Shown here: positions 35,070-44,900 of the stretch, one piece after another
Layout of the letters: each line of letters opens with the position of its first letter
How positions within the stretch are numbered: position 1 is the stretch's first letter
Notes under the pieces: generated by a model
The model's database searches: none
The model's input: only the letters and a program-made list of their open reading frames with translations
What the model was told of the DNA's origin: nothing
Translations under genes and position numbers: made by a program
Assembly (NCBI GenBank): GCA_027489965.1
Contig: JAIXZA010000052.1
Location: 1 to 64,000, forward strand
Reading direction: 5' to 3'
Length of the DNA: 64,000 nucleotides
DNA from: Verrucomicrobiaceae bacterium
GTDB taxonomy: Bacteria; Verrucomicrobiota; Verrucomicrobiia; Verrucomicrobiales; Verrucomicrobiaceae

Positions 35070-37796
35070 TTAGTCGGCAAACTGGAACTCATTGCCGATG
35101 AGGAGCACCTGCGCGAGTTGGGCGAGCGGGCTCTGCGTTGCGGGAGTTGACGAGGGAGGGGCGCTGTTCGCGAAGCGCAGCGCCATCTCGGCCTCGTCCG
35201 GCTTTGGGCCGCGCAGCAGCACACGTTGATAAATTGCCTGAATGGTGCGGGCATCCACGACACCTCCGGTGCTGGCCTGGAGCGTGGCAGCAAGTTTGCC
35301 CGACTGCGCTTGTATGAAGGGCGAGTTGATGAGGAACAAGGCCTGCTGCGGCACGGTGGTGACGGAGCGCTGAGGGCTGTGAATGTCAGGATTCGCAAAG
35401 TCAAACATAGCGGGCACGCTGGCCTGCACTTCACGGTCGATGAAGAGGTAGAGACTGCGGCGTGTATCCACCTCCGGTGCGGCGAGTGGTGTGGCACGGC
35501 CACCTGCATTCGCGACATTCAGCGAGCCGCACGCGGCGAGGGTGGAGTCACGCATCTGCTCGTAGTCGAGCCGCAGGCGGTTAAAGCGCGAGAGCAGGGC
35601 GTTCTCCGCGTCCTTCATGTCTTTGTCTGGTGTGCTGGTGCAACTCTGCTGGTAGGTGCGTGAGTTCAGGATGAGGCGTTGCAGCTTCTTCAAGCTCCAA
35701 CCTTCCTGCATGAAGGTGGCGGCGAGGTAATCGAGCAGTTCCGCCTGTTCAGGCCTCGGCGTCTGCATGCCAAAGTCGCTGGGCAGGCTCACCAGAGGCT
35801 TGCCAAAGTGCAGCATCCACACGCGGTTCACCATCACGCGGGCGGTGAGCGGATTTTCCTTGCTGGTGATGCTCTGTGCCAGCTCCAGCCTGCCGCTGCC
35901 CTTCGAGAACTTCTGCCCGCCAAACATCGTCAGGAAGCCGCGTGGTGCGAGTGCTCCCTGACGCGCTGGATTGCCACGGATGAAGATGTTCACGTCCGCA
36001 GGCTGCGGCCGATCCTGCATTGTCATGGCGCGGAGGGGGGCACCAGGGTCTTCGACAGCGAGCTTCTTGATCTCATTATCAATCTCCTGCATGCGCAGGC
36101 TGTCCTTCACGTTGAAAAACTTGTCGATGCCATCCGCAGGCACCGACATCGGCGACGTGGGATTTTGCAGTAGTCCGCGCATTTCCAGCCACGGCGGATT
36201 CTCCGGCACGAGACCGCTGACGCAGGCGAGGAACACCTCCTGATAGAGCGCGGCCACTTCACCAAAGCTTTTCATTGGTGGCCGCTTGGCGAGCTCATTG
36301 CGCAACACTTCATTGACGCCGCTCTCTGGTTTAGCGAGGCGTTGGGCCAACTCGGGTGCCTTCGCTGCGAATTCAGGCTCCAATAGCTTGGCAAACTCTG
36401 TCCACGCGAGCATGACTGGATGCGGTTTCGGCACCAGCGCGTAGGTCGTGAGGAAGTCGCGCCACTTCGTCGCCACGCTCTCGCGAAACATCTCCGTGGC
36501 GGCCTGCGCCTTGAAGGTGTCCGGCGTCATGGCAGTCGCCCGCTGAGCAAAGAGCAGGTAGTCGCGCAGTTTGTCCGGCTTGCGCAGCTCGCTGAAAATC
36601 TCCTCGCGGAACGCCTTCTTTTTCACCTCCACGGCCGTCACCTTCTGCTTAAATGCCGCCGCTGCCGCCGCATCCGGTACCTCGCTGATGATCGGAAACT
36701 CCGGCGGGACGATGCAACTATTCATCACGCTGTAGAGCGCATAGTAGTCCGCCGTCGGCACCGGATCATATTTGTGATCATGGCAGCGTGCGCAGGACAC
36801 CGTTAGGCCCATCAAGCCGCGTGAGATCACATCAATGCGGTCGTCGATCTGCAAGGCCCCATCGCCAACGAAGCTGTCATTCACCGTGAGAAAGCCAAGC
36901 GCCGCCAGCGAACCGACAGGCTTGCCGGGAGCCTGCAAATGATCCGCCGCGAGCTGCTCCGTGATGAACTGGTCATAGGGCAAATCATCGTTGAGCGCCT
37001 TCACCACCCAGTCGCGATAGGTGTGCGCATTCGGGAGACGATTGTCCGCGCCTGGACCCGCGTAGCCCCATGTATCCGCGTAGCGTGCCACATCCAGCCA
37101 TAGGCGTCCGATGCGCTCACCATAGCGCGGGGAAGCCAACAGCTTGTCGATCAATGCCGCCGCCGCACTCGGCACGCCTGTCGCTGTAGATGCCTGTTTA
37201 AATTGCTCCACCTCCTCGTAGTTAGGCGGTAGCCCCGTGAGGCTCAGGTGCAGCCTCCGGCACAGCACCGCCGCATCTGCCGCTGGCGCAAAATCGAGGC
37301 CCGCCTTTGCCAGCTTCTCAGCGACCAAGGCATCCACCGTAGTCGGCGTTGAAGGTTTGGCGATTGGTTTAAAGGCCCAATGCTCCTGCCACTTGGGTTT
37401 GTTCTCAGTCACCACCGCCTCCTTCGGCCACGGCAGCCCCATTTTCACCCATTGCACAAGCGCCTCGATCTGCGCCGCTGCGAGCTGGGGCTTCTTCGTC
37501 GGCATCGGCTCCACACCCGGCGCATGACGCACGGATTTGATCAGGGAACTCGCCTCAGGATCACCCGCGATGACGACCTTGCCCGCATCCGTGCCACGCA
37601 GCACCGCCTCGCGAGAATCCAGCCTCAGCCCGCTTTTCGCCTTCTCAGCGCCATGACATGAGTAGCAATGCTCCGCGAGGACTGGCCGCACATTCTTCTC
37701 AAAAAACACGATCTGCTCCGGGCTGAACACCGCCTCCTGCGCCACGGCGCTCGTCGTGGCGATGCCAATCAGGGTGATGGTAAGAAGAGATTTCAT
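35070..37796 (-). CDS. PSD1 protein, second copy: cytochrome c, DUF1549, DUF1553
   Basis: 908 residues with signal peptide MKSLLTITLIGIATTSAVAQ. The haem site is CYSCH (Cys44, Cys47, His48) in a Planctomycete-type cytochrome domain ending near 115 with a PMPTKKP segment. DUF1549 covers roughly 160-370 (LTGLPPNYEEVEQF, LWLDVARYADTWGY, CARCHDHKYDP). DUF1553 covers roughly 635-890 (LTARVMVNRVWMLHFG, QTPRPEQAELLDYLA). The CARCHDHKYDP motif holds a second CxxCH, as in most PSD1 proteins (the first copy has CAQCHDHKYDP). It is followed by its DUF1501 partner. Exported; electron transfer coupled to polysaccharide processing has been proposed for the family but not shown. Confidence 0.9.
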   Translation of the reverse strand: MKSLLTITLIGIATTSAVAQEAVFSPEQIVFFEKNVRPVLAEHCYSCHGAEKAKSGLRLDSREAVLRGTDAGKVVIAGDPEASSLIKSVRHAPGVEPMPTKKPQLAAAQIEALVQWVKMGLPWPKEAVVTENKPKWQEHWAFKPIAKPSTPTTVDALVAEKLAKAGLDFAPAADAAVLCRRLHLSLTGLPPNYEEVEQFKQASTATGVPSAAAALIDKLLASPRYGERIGRLWLDVARYADTWGYAGPGADNRLPNAHTYRDWVVKALNDDLPYDQFITEQLAADHLQAPGKPVGSLAALGFLTVNDSFVGDGALQIDDRIDVISRGLMGLTVSCARCHDHKYDPVPTADYYALYSVMNSCIVPPEFPIISEVPDAAAAAAFKQKVTAVEVKKKAFREEIFSELRKPDKLRDYLLFAQRATAMTPDTFKAQAATEMFRESVATKWRDFLTTYALVPKPHPVMLAWTEFAKLLEPEFAAKAPELAQRLAKPESGVNEVLRNELAKRPPMKSFGEVAALYQEVFLACVSGLVPENPPWLEMRGLLQNPTSPMSVPADGIDKFFNVKDSLRMQEIDNEIKKLAVEDPGAPLRAMTMQDRPQPADVNIFIRGNPARQGALAPRGFLTMFGGQKFSKGSGRLELAQSITSKENPLTARVMVNRVWMLHFGKPLVSLPSDFGMQTPRPEQAELLDYLAATFMQEGWSLKKLQRLILNSRTYQQSCTSTPDKDMKDAENALLSRFNRLRLDYEQMRDSTLAACGSLNVANAGGRATPLAAPEVDTRRSLYLFIDREVQASVPAMFDFANPDIHSPQRSVTTVPQQALFLINSPFIQAQSGKLAATLQASTGGVVDARTIQAIYQRVLLRGPKPDEAEMALRFANSAPPSSTPATQSPLAQLAQVLLIGNEFQFAD

Positions 37797-37880
37797 GAGT
37801 GTGGTGTATTTATAAGCCGCCCGATGCAGGGTTTTAACGCCTGATCATGTGACAAAACGGTATTTCATCAAAAGCAGCCA

Positions 37881-38927
37881 TCAGCGGCTTTGCACTTCCA
37901 CGCGGATATCGCGCAACGCCAAGCCGAGCTTTCCACGACTTCCGGCTGGCGCATAGACCTCGGGGTTGATGTTGAAATGGACGAGACGGAGATCAGAGGG
38001 GTTGCCAGAAACGGCAGATGTTTCGGGAAACCTAGCTTGCATGGCGTGGATGGCGTTCTTCAACTCTGCAGCGGTCACGCGGACGTCAAAGCGCCGATAT
38101 TCCGCAAACGGCTGCGAGGTAAAAAGAGCCGAATCTTTGCCGGGATGCATCCACTGGCTCTTGTTGTCCAGCGCGGAGTAGAGAATAGGAATCTGCGTGC
38201 CGCCTTCCCAGCCATCGAAATGCACCGTGTCGGGGAACTGGCTCTCTGGGCGCAGGTCGAAGAGACTGGCGGCGAGCCAAAACTGCTTTTGAGAGAGTGT
38301 GTCGAGGAAAAGAAAGTTCACGGTGATGTAGGGCTGCGCCTCTCCATCGCGAGAGGCCGTGGGCACTTTCATCTCGAAGCTCATCGCCAGTTCAGCGCCT
38401 TCTTTGGCAAAGGGCATCGGCGCTTTCGCGTAGTCCCACCACCAATAGGCGGGCGTGATGGGCAGTAGCGAGCCGAGTGCAGGCCGTGGATGATCGGAAT
38501 CAATCCAGATGCCGATCTCGCGACCATGCACCTGCACGGCTGCGCTGTTTTCTGCTGCTATCGGTCCGAACTGAAATCCTGCGGGCGTTTTCAAACCTGT
38601 GAATGCACCTGCATCCCATGCCTGCGAGACGATGGGCGTGGTCTTGCCGTAGTTCCCAATGCGCACATAAAACGTATCGCTGTCTGGATGCACCTCACCG
38701 ATCACGCAGGCTGTGGCGGCCTTGGCGTCGGTGACTTCGGGCTGACGGAAGATCGTGATCGAGGATGGCTCACAGGCAAATGACGCGATGAGGATGCCTT
38801 GCACGAGGAACAGGAGAATGATTTTCAAAATGGGGTGAGGGGATGGGAGTTGGCCGCTTTGAAAGCACCAGGCTTTCGGGAAAACCGCTAGGGCGAGAAG
38901 CAGCAGAGACAGCACGAGGACGATCAT
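37881..38927 (-). CDS. Membrane-anchored or secreted protein of unknown function
   Basis: 348 residues from ATG 38927, which avoids overlap with the gene upstream; an ATG at 38966 is also in frame. Two hydrophobic stretches occur near the N-terminus (MIVLVLSLLLLALAVF and IILLFLVQGILIASFAC); the second ends at a cysteine, though it does not match a lipobox well. The rest is soluble and mostly beta, with features such as FYVRIGNYGKTTPIV, HGREIGIWIDSDHP and AYWWWDYAKAPMPF. I do not recognise the family. It lies 8 bp after the beta-helix gene and 84 bp before PSD1 on the same strand, so it probably serves the same polysaccharide-related function. Confidence 0.6.
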   Translation of the reverse strand: MIVLVLSLLLLALAVFPKAWCFQSGQLPSPHPILKIILLFLVQGILIASFACEPSSITIFRQPEVTDAKAATACVIGEVHPDSDTFYVRIGNYGKTTPIVSQAWDAGAFTGLKTPAGFQFGPIAAENSAAVQVHGREIGIWIDSDHPRPALGSLLPITPAYWWWDYAKAPMPFAKEGAELAMSFEMKVPTASRDGEAQPYITVNFLFLDTLSQKQFWLAASLFDLRPESQFPDTVHFDGWEGGTQIPILYSALDNKSQWMHPGKDSALFTSQPFAEYRRFDVRVTAAELKNAIHAMQARFPETSAVSGNPSDLRLVHFNINPEVYAPAGSRGKLGLALRDIRVEVQSR

Positions 38928-38935
38928 GGCGAAAT

Positions 38936-40699
38936 CTACTTGGCGGGTGGGGTGTTGGCTAACCACTCACCTGTATTTGCGTTGAAAATCTCCTCCCCCG
39001 CATCCGCTGCCCGCACTTCCACGCTGCTGACCTGCACGCCGAGCGTGCGCAGGTCGCTGGACTTGGGGTCGAGCTGTTGGGGCACCCAGCCGTGGCTGCG
39101 GAGTTCGAGTTCAATGTGATCCTGCGTCGTTGCGGGTAGCCCCGCAGTCAGCGTGTCGCCAGCCGTGAGCGGAGCCATTTGCGTTGCCTCAAGATACAGG
39201 CCTGCGGCGGGGGAGATTGTTTGGGGCAGAAAGTTACCTTTGATGGTGATCGTGCAAGGTTTACCAGGAACAACAGGGAGGCGCAGACGTGCACTCACGC
39301 CGGTCCAGCGTGCTGTCAGCTCGGAGATTTGCCATGCACCCAATAGATAGCTGCGGTCGCCGGGCTGGCCGACGTGGATGCGGTAATGTGCGAGTGCTTC
39401 GTTCGTCCACTCGACCACGGGCGGCTCCTCGTTCAGCGCGCTCTGCGTGCGCCGACCGGCTTGGTTTTCGATGCGAAATCCGCCCGACGCTTGGTTCCCA
39501 TTGAGGATGGCTGACACGACCTTGTTGCCGATCTTCACGTTCGTGCTGCCGTCAACGAAAGTGCAACCCTGCACGATGGCCTTGCCTGCATCGAGTTGAA
39601 TGGCGGGAGAGCCGAGATTGCCGATGTCCCAATTGACGAAGTTGCAAGCGCTGGCGGTGAACTGTCCGGCGGTGCTACGCATCCACACGCAACGGTCGAT
39701 TGGCCCCCAGAACGCGCAGTTTACGAGGCTCACCTTGCCCATCACTTGCGGTGCGATTTCCAAGCACACAGAATCCGTGCCACCCCAGCGCCCGACGAAC
39801 TCACCATTGGTGATAAGCAAGCCCGCTGGCTGCGCCTGCTCGACGACGACCGCGCGCTGGCATGAGTCCGCGCCGAAGCCGTTGAAGTTGCCATTCGCGC
39901 TGCCTTCCTTCGATTCGGAGAACTTGTAGCCGATGCCATAACCGAAGCAGAACGTGTTCAAAACGTATTGCCAGTCCGTTCGGGCAAAATCAAAGGCGAT
40001 GCCATTCAAGTTCACCCACTTGCAATACGGATCATCTGGATTGAAGGCGATGCCGAAGGGCCAGAAGTGGACGTTCTCGATGTGGCCAATGTCGAGGCAG
40101 TAATCCACATAGATGCCGCGCGAGGATGGATAGCCAGTGATATTGCGCACGATGTGCCGTGGTGCATTGATGAGGCGGATGCCCACATACGGATTGAGCA
40201 GCAAGCACTCGCTGACGCCGACATTGATCATGCCCACCGCATCCACACACGGTGGATACGGCACTGGCGGCAAGTCCGTCTGCTTCCATTCCGGGTAAGT
40301 GATGATGAAGCCCGCAATGGCAGCATTGTCGCCAGCGAGATTGATAAACGGCGGCCCTTCCGCCGCGCCACGGCCCGCCATGGCTTCCAATACCGATCCC
40401 GTCAACGGCGCAGTCCTCGGCGACTTCACCGTCGGCGGCACTTTGTAAATGCCTTGCAGCGTCACGTTCGCCGGGATGGAAAGGTTCCCCACGATCCGAA
40501 ACGATCCCGCAGGCACCGTCACCACGCCGCCGCCCGCCTTGCCCGCTTCATCGAGCAAGCGCTGAAAAATGGCGGTGTTGTCCGTGGCACCATCGGGCTT
40601 TGCGCCTGCGGTGATGACATCCCAGCTTGTGGGCGTAGCTTGTGAAAAAGCGCTGCTGGTGAGGAGGCAGGCGAGGAGGAGGATGGGCTTGGTTTGCAT
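38936..40699 (-). CDS. Secreted right-handed beta-helix protein (pectate lyase/polygalacturonase-like)
   Basis: 587 residues, with signal peptide (about 1-20, ending SAFSQA). The mature N-terminus, WDVITAGAKPDGATDNTAIFQRLLDEAGKAGGG, is the classic start of the pectate_lyase_3/GH28-like fold, where residues pack under the first coil. Repeated short strands such as LINAPRHIVRNITGY, LVNCAFWGP and IVQGCTFVDG fit a parallel beta helix to about residue 430, followed by a beta-sandwich tail. Such proteins cleave or bind acidic polysaccharides. No catalytic triad was assigned. It follows the secreted gene at 40735-41790 by 35 bp and precedes the unknown protein by 8 bp. Confidence 0.75.
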   Translation of the reverse strand: MQTKPILLLACLLTSSAFSQATPTSWDVITAGAKPDGATDNTAIFQRLLDEAGKAGGGVVTVPAGSFRIVGNLSIPANVTLQGIYKVPPTVKSPRTAPLTGSVLEAMAGRGAAEGPPFINLAGDNAAIAGFIITYPEWKQTDLPPVPYPPCVDAVGMINVGVSECLLLNPYVGIRLINAPRHIVRNITGYPSSRGIYVDYCLDIGHIENVHFWPFGIAFNPDDPYCKWVNLNGIAFDFARTDWQYVLNTFCFGYGIGYKFSESKEGSANGNFNGFGADSCQRAVVVEQAQPAGLLITNGEFVGRWGGTDSVCLEIAPQVMGKVSLVNCAFWGPIDRCVWMRSTAGQFTASACNFVNWDIGNLGSPAIQLDAGKAIVQGCTFVDGSTNVKIGNKVVSAILNGNQASGGFRIENQAGRRTQSALNEEPPVVEWTNEALAHYRIHVGQPGDRSYLLGAWQISELTARWTGVSARLRLPVVPGKPCTITIKGNFLPQTISPAAGLYLEATQMAPLTAGDTLTAGLPATTQDHIELELRSHGWVPQQLDPKSSDLRTLGVQVSSVEVRAADAGEEIFNANTGEWLANTPPAK

Positions 40700-40734
40700 T
40701 GGGCAAATGAGTCAGGTTGACGAAGCATTGAAGC

Positions 40735-41790
40735 CTATGGCTTGCTTGTCGGTGCCAGCGTTGACAGCAAGAAAGCGCTCAACTGCTTCAAGCTCTCTTT
40801 TGCCTCGCCGGGCTTCGTGCCATCGGGGACTTTGTTTGAGTCGCCGAGTTCAAAGGTGCCTGCGGGGAGGTTGAAGAAATACCACGCAGGCTCGAACTGG
40901 ATGAAACGGCAGTTTTTGTCGAGGGTACTCTGAGTCCAGGCGATGATCTCCTCCGGCTTCGTGTCCATGTAGGTGAAGTTGTGCAGCCAGCTTTGATTCG
41001 AGAGGCCGTAGCCTGCGGCTCCGTCTTTGGGGAAGGACTCGACGGCGGTGTGCCAGGTGCTGAGGCGTGGGATCGAGGCTTCGTTCGGCTCGTTGTTGTT
41101 GTAGGTCACGGTGACGACGCCGGGATCCTTCCGCAGCAGCGCTTTGACCTGCTCGGTATAGCGCGGCATCTCCTTGTCCCACGGCGAAAACGGCATCCAG
41201 CCAAAGTCAGCCCACTGCACAAACATGGCGTGTTCTTTGGCGAAGCGGATAAAACCCTCGGCGAGGTCAGGGCGGAAGAAGGTGTCGGCGGGCAGTTTGT
41301 CACCGGGGCGCTTCAGCTCGGGATTCGTGGTCTTCATCGCCCGGATGCCGTAGTCTTGACCAAAGATTTCCATGAAGCGCAGTCCGATAAGCCACGCTCC
41401 ATACGACTCTTTGAAGGCCGCGAGTTGCTCCACGGAAATCGACAAGCCGTGGCTGGAATCAAACGGCGCATTCGCAGGCCCATTCGCGCCGAGCGTGAAG
41501 CTATCCGACGAGATGACATCGAGCACGAAGGGCATCTTCAGCTTCACCAGCGTGTCGAGTGCCAGCGTGAGGCGCACCTTGTCTTTGATCATCGGATTGA
41601 GCAGCACACTGACCTCATACTTGGCCCGCAGTGGCTCCAGTGCAGTCACCATTCGGTTTAGCGTCTCCACATTGCCATTCGCCACGATGCCATTGCCGAA
41701 GCCTTGGTCGATGGAGAAGACGAGGCGGGTTTTGGGTTCGGCGGCAACGAGTGAGGCAATGCTGAGGAGGATGATAAGGTGCGGCTTCAT
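40735..41790 (-). CDS. Secreted TIM-barrel-like protein of unknown function, possible glycoside hydrolase
   Basis: 351 residues from ATG 41790, chosen because it gives a signal peptide (MKPHLIILLSIASLVAAEP); the frame is open for 41 codons more. The sequence alternates strands and helices: RLVFSIDQGFGNGIV, EVSVLLNPMIKD, MPFVLDVISSDSF, GAWLIGLRFMEIFGQDYG, HAMFVQWADFGWMPF, GVVTVTYNNNEPNEASIP, CRFIQFEPAWYFFNLP. Asp and Glu at the ends of these strands resemble barrel-type glycoside hydrolases, but I cannot name a family. It is the first gene of a five-gene run ending in the PSD1-DUF1501 pair. Confidence 0.6.
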   Translation of the reverse strand: MKPHLIILLSIASLVAAEPKTRLVFSIDQGFGNGIVANGNVETLNRMVTALEPLRAKYEVSVLLNPMIKDKVRLTLALDTLVKLKMPFVLDVISSDSFTLGANGPANAPFDSSHGLSISVEQLAAFKESYGAWLIGLRFMEIFGQDYGIRAMKTTNPELKRPGDKLPADTFFRPDLAEGFIRFAKEHAMFVQWADFGWMPFSPWDKEMPRYTEQVKALLRKDPGVVTVTYNNNEPNEASIPRLSTWHTAVESFPKDGAAGYGLSNQSWLHNFTYMDTKPEEIIAWTQSTLDKNCRFIQFEPAWYFFNLPAGTFELGDSNKVPDGTKPGEAKESLKQLSAFLLSTLAPTSKP

Positions 41791-41877
41791 GATACATAGA
41801 GGAAGACGCGAAAACAGCGGGCTTTTCTTCAGGCGCTCGGCGGGAACTTTCAGGAGTAATCTGAGATCCCTTGCAAC

Positions 41878-41911
41878 AAAAAAGGCGGCATGATGCAGAA
41901 CATCATGCCGC
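41878..41911 (-). terminator. Intrinsic terminator of the second giant phosphoesterase gene
   Basis: GCGGCATGATG (41885-41895) and CATCATGCCGC (41901-41911) form a perfect 11-bp stem with a five-base loop. On the minus strand it is followed by a run of six U residues (A-run 41878-41883). It starts 23 bp after the stop codon at 41934. This is the clearest terminator in the window and separates the giant gene from the five-gene run beginning at 41790. Confidence 0.9.
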
Positions 41912-41933
41912 ACATAGATCCTTTACTCGCTGG

Positions 41934-44900
41934 TCAAGGTGTCACCGACAAGCGAAAGAAAAACTTCGCCGGCAGACCTGAAACGCTGGTCGCAGTCGCA
42001 TCAATGATCTGAGGATCTTCGGTAGGTGCAGAGGTGGTGCTTTCGTTAATGTTCACAGTAGTGCTGCCGTCACTCTGGCCAGTACGATACCAATCGCGCA
42101 GATTGGTGGACCATTCGACAGCTCCCGTCACATCCCCTGTGTTCAGAGCACGAGTGAAGCGGAAGTTGGCCGTGGTGCCATTAGTAGAAGCAGAGGGTTG
42201 CGTGCTGCTGGCTGCGCCCTCAGGGGCGGTGCCCATGTAGAACTCCAGTGCGTTGACTTGACCATCGCCATCGGCATCGTCGAGGGCACCGCGTTTATTC
42301 GGGTCAGCGATCTGTTGCACATACCAGGCCTGCGAGGGACGATCCTGGACGGTAGCGGTTGCAGTGGAGGGAACGCCTGCGGCGAAATCAGTGCTGGTGC
42401 CGAGGCTGACAATGACTGTTTCTGCGCCTTCGCTCAGTGCGTCGTTGAGGACAGTGAGATTCATCACGGCGCTGGCTTGACCAGTTGGAATGACGAGACT
42501 GACACCGAAGCCGGAGTAGTCACTCACGCTTGAAGCGGTGCCGCTGGCGATGAGAGGAACGGTGAGCGCGCTCGTCGTTGAACCCGTGCGTGTGACTGTG
42601 AAGCTCAGGGCTTGATCGAGTCCGTATTCACCCGCGCTGGCGTCGGTAGCAGTGATACTCACTTCAGGCAATGCAGTGACCACGGGCACATACGGAATGG
42701 CGACAAAGCGGAGATCTATCGGCTCGTTAGTGCCATTTACGCCTTCGAGGTCTTGCGTGAAGACGCGGAAGCCATTGCCGCTCGGGTACCACACGATGAG
42801 ATTGTCGGCGGCAGTGCTAGCGGCGGCTCCATTGCTGGAGTCGGCACAGACAAAGAGCGCAGCGGTGGTTGGATTGATGACACTGCCATCGCCGAAGGTC
42901 AGGGTGATGCCATCAATGGCGAGCGCGGTGCTCACGCCCATCGAGGTAGCGGAGCTGTTTGTTGCAGAAATGACGCCATTGCTGCTGGCCTTGCCTGCAA
43001 ACACGCCAGTGCTGGCGGGTGGTAGGTAGATGAAGCTAAACTCATTGTCCTGCGTGCCGCCAGCGTTGTCGCGGGTCTCGATGATCCATTTGCTGCCGAC
43101 GATTCGCACAGAGCAAATGTTGTCGGCGAGCGTGCCGGTGTTGCCATTGGTATAAGCGAGCAAAGTGCCCGCGATGGAGAGTCCGTTGATGGCATAAGTA
43201 CCTGCTCCGCCTTCTTTACTGATCGTGACACCCGCTGGCAGATTGCTCGCGATGATGCCTGCGCTGGAGTTCACACTCGCGCCGGTGAAGCCTGCAGCAT
43301 AAGGCAGGAAGGCAACACTGACGCCACTACTTTGCTTGCTGGTACCAGGGTTGGCTCCTGCGGCATTGTTATTGGTATTGTCCAACACGCTGATGTACAC
43401 CTTGCCTGTACCGTTGGAATACGGCTGCACGATATTGTCATCGGAGCTGTTGCCAGTGCTATTCGGACCACCCCAATTATTGGCCAAAGTGAGGCCAGTG
43501 TTGAAGCCGATGCTTGTGCCGTTAATGCGTAGATCTAGATCTCCCACGGCGGTGCCTGGCAGATTGAACTGCAAGGGTGAAGAGCTGGTCTGTGCGACTG
43601 TCCAGCTTGGCAGATCGAAGATGCCTACGGAGAGTGTGTTTGATGCTGGCACTGGGGCTTCCGTGAAGACGGTGATGGTCACGGGCGAAGAGGTGGTGGT
43701 CTGGTTCACATTATCCGTGGCACGTGCAGTGTAAGTGTAGGAACCCGGGCCGACGTTCGGTAAGGTGAGCGTGTAAGGTGCCTCGGTGTCCGTGCCAATA
43801 AGCACAGGAGTGAGGGTGCCGGAGTAGAATTCCACTTTGACCAATGCATTCTCTGTATCCGCCGCATCAGCGGCGAGAGAAATGTTGGTCGGCGCTTCAA
43901 TGGAGGTGCCAGTCACAGGCGTGCTGATGACAACAGTGGGCGGCACATTGCCGAGGGTGACACTAATACTCACGGGTGCTGAAGCGGTATGTAGATCATT
44001 GTTATCCACGGCGATCGCGGTGAGGTTGTAAGTGCCGGGCTGCACACCTGTCCAGGTGAGCTCATACGGTGCGGCGGTGTCTTCGCCGAGCTTCACGCCC
44101 GCATTGTAAAACTCCACGCGCACGATGTTGCCATCCGTGTCCGTTGCTGTGGCGTTGAGTGGGATGCTGGCGGGCGAAAGGAAGGTGGTGGCCGCGATGG
44201 GTGCGGTCAAAGTCACTTCAGGCGGTGTGCCGGGCGCAGTGGCAAAATCAAACGGGCTGCTGCTTGCGACGTTCACACCATCAGATGCGGCGGCATACCA
44301 TTCGTAGTGTTTAGCGAACTCCAGTCCGGTCCAGTCCAGCGTGGCGGTTGTGCCATTGGCTGGCACGCTCACTGTGCCTAGAGGCACCCAAGGCGAGACG
44401 GCATTTTGCATGTTGTAGGTCAGATTCATGGTGCCATCGAAGTGTGGCAAGCCATCGCTCAGCGCCGCAGCACGGCCCAGCGTAGGTGACCAGCTCTCCA
44501 CACGGATGCGGTTGTTCGCTGGTGAGAAGGTAAGCGTGCGCAGGAAGCCATTGCCACCATTGATGAGGCCCTGGTAGTCCGAGAGAATTGTGTAAACGGT
44601 GCGTCCTTCAAAGGTATCCGAGCGGAAACCCTCCGCGTGAATGTGACCGCAGAGCATGAGGAAGAAGTTCGGATTGTCCTTCAGCGCATTGTAGATACTC
44701 AGGCCCTGCGTACTAAATGTGGCGGGATTGCCCTGGCCGATTAGTGAGTGTGAGGTGACGATGGCGCGACGCTGAGGATTGGCCTTCAGTAAGGCATCGG
44801 CCCAGTCAAGGATCGCTGCATTCGGCGTGGTGTCATACGCAAGATGGATGACGATAAAGTCCAGGCCGCTCGCGCTGAAAAGGTAGTAGCTGTTGGTGTT

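Noticed and set aside
37845..37854. TCATGTGACA upstream of the second PSD1 gene, identical to sites at 16750 and 26804
   Set aside because: It lies in the opposite orientation to the PSD1 gene and lacks a GTTACAT half-site 15 bp before it, so it is not counted with the shared element.
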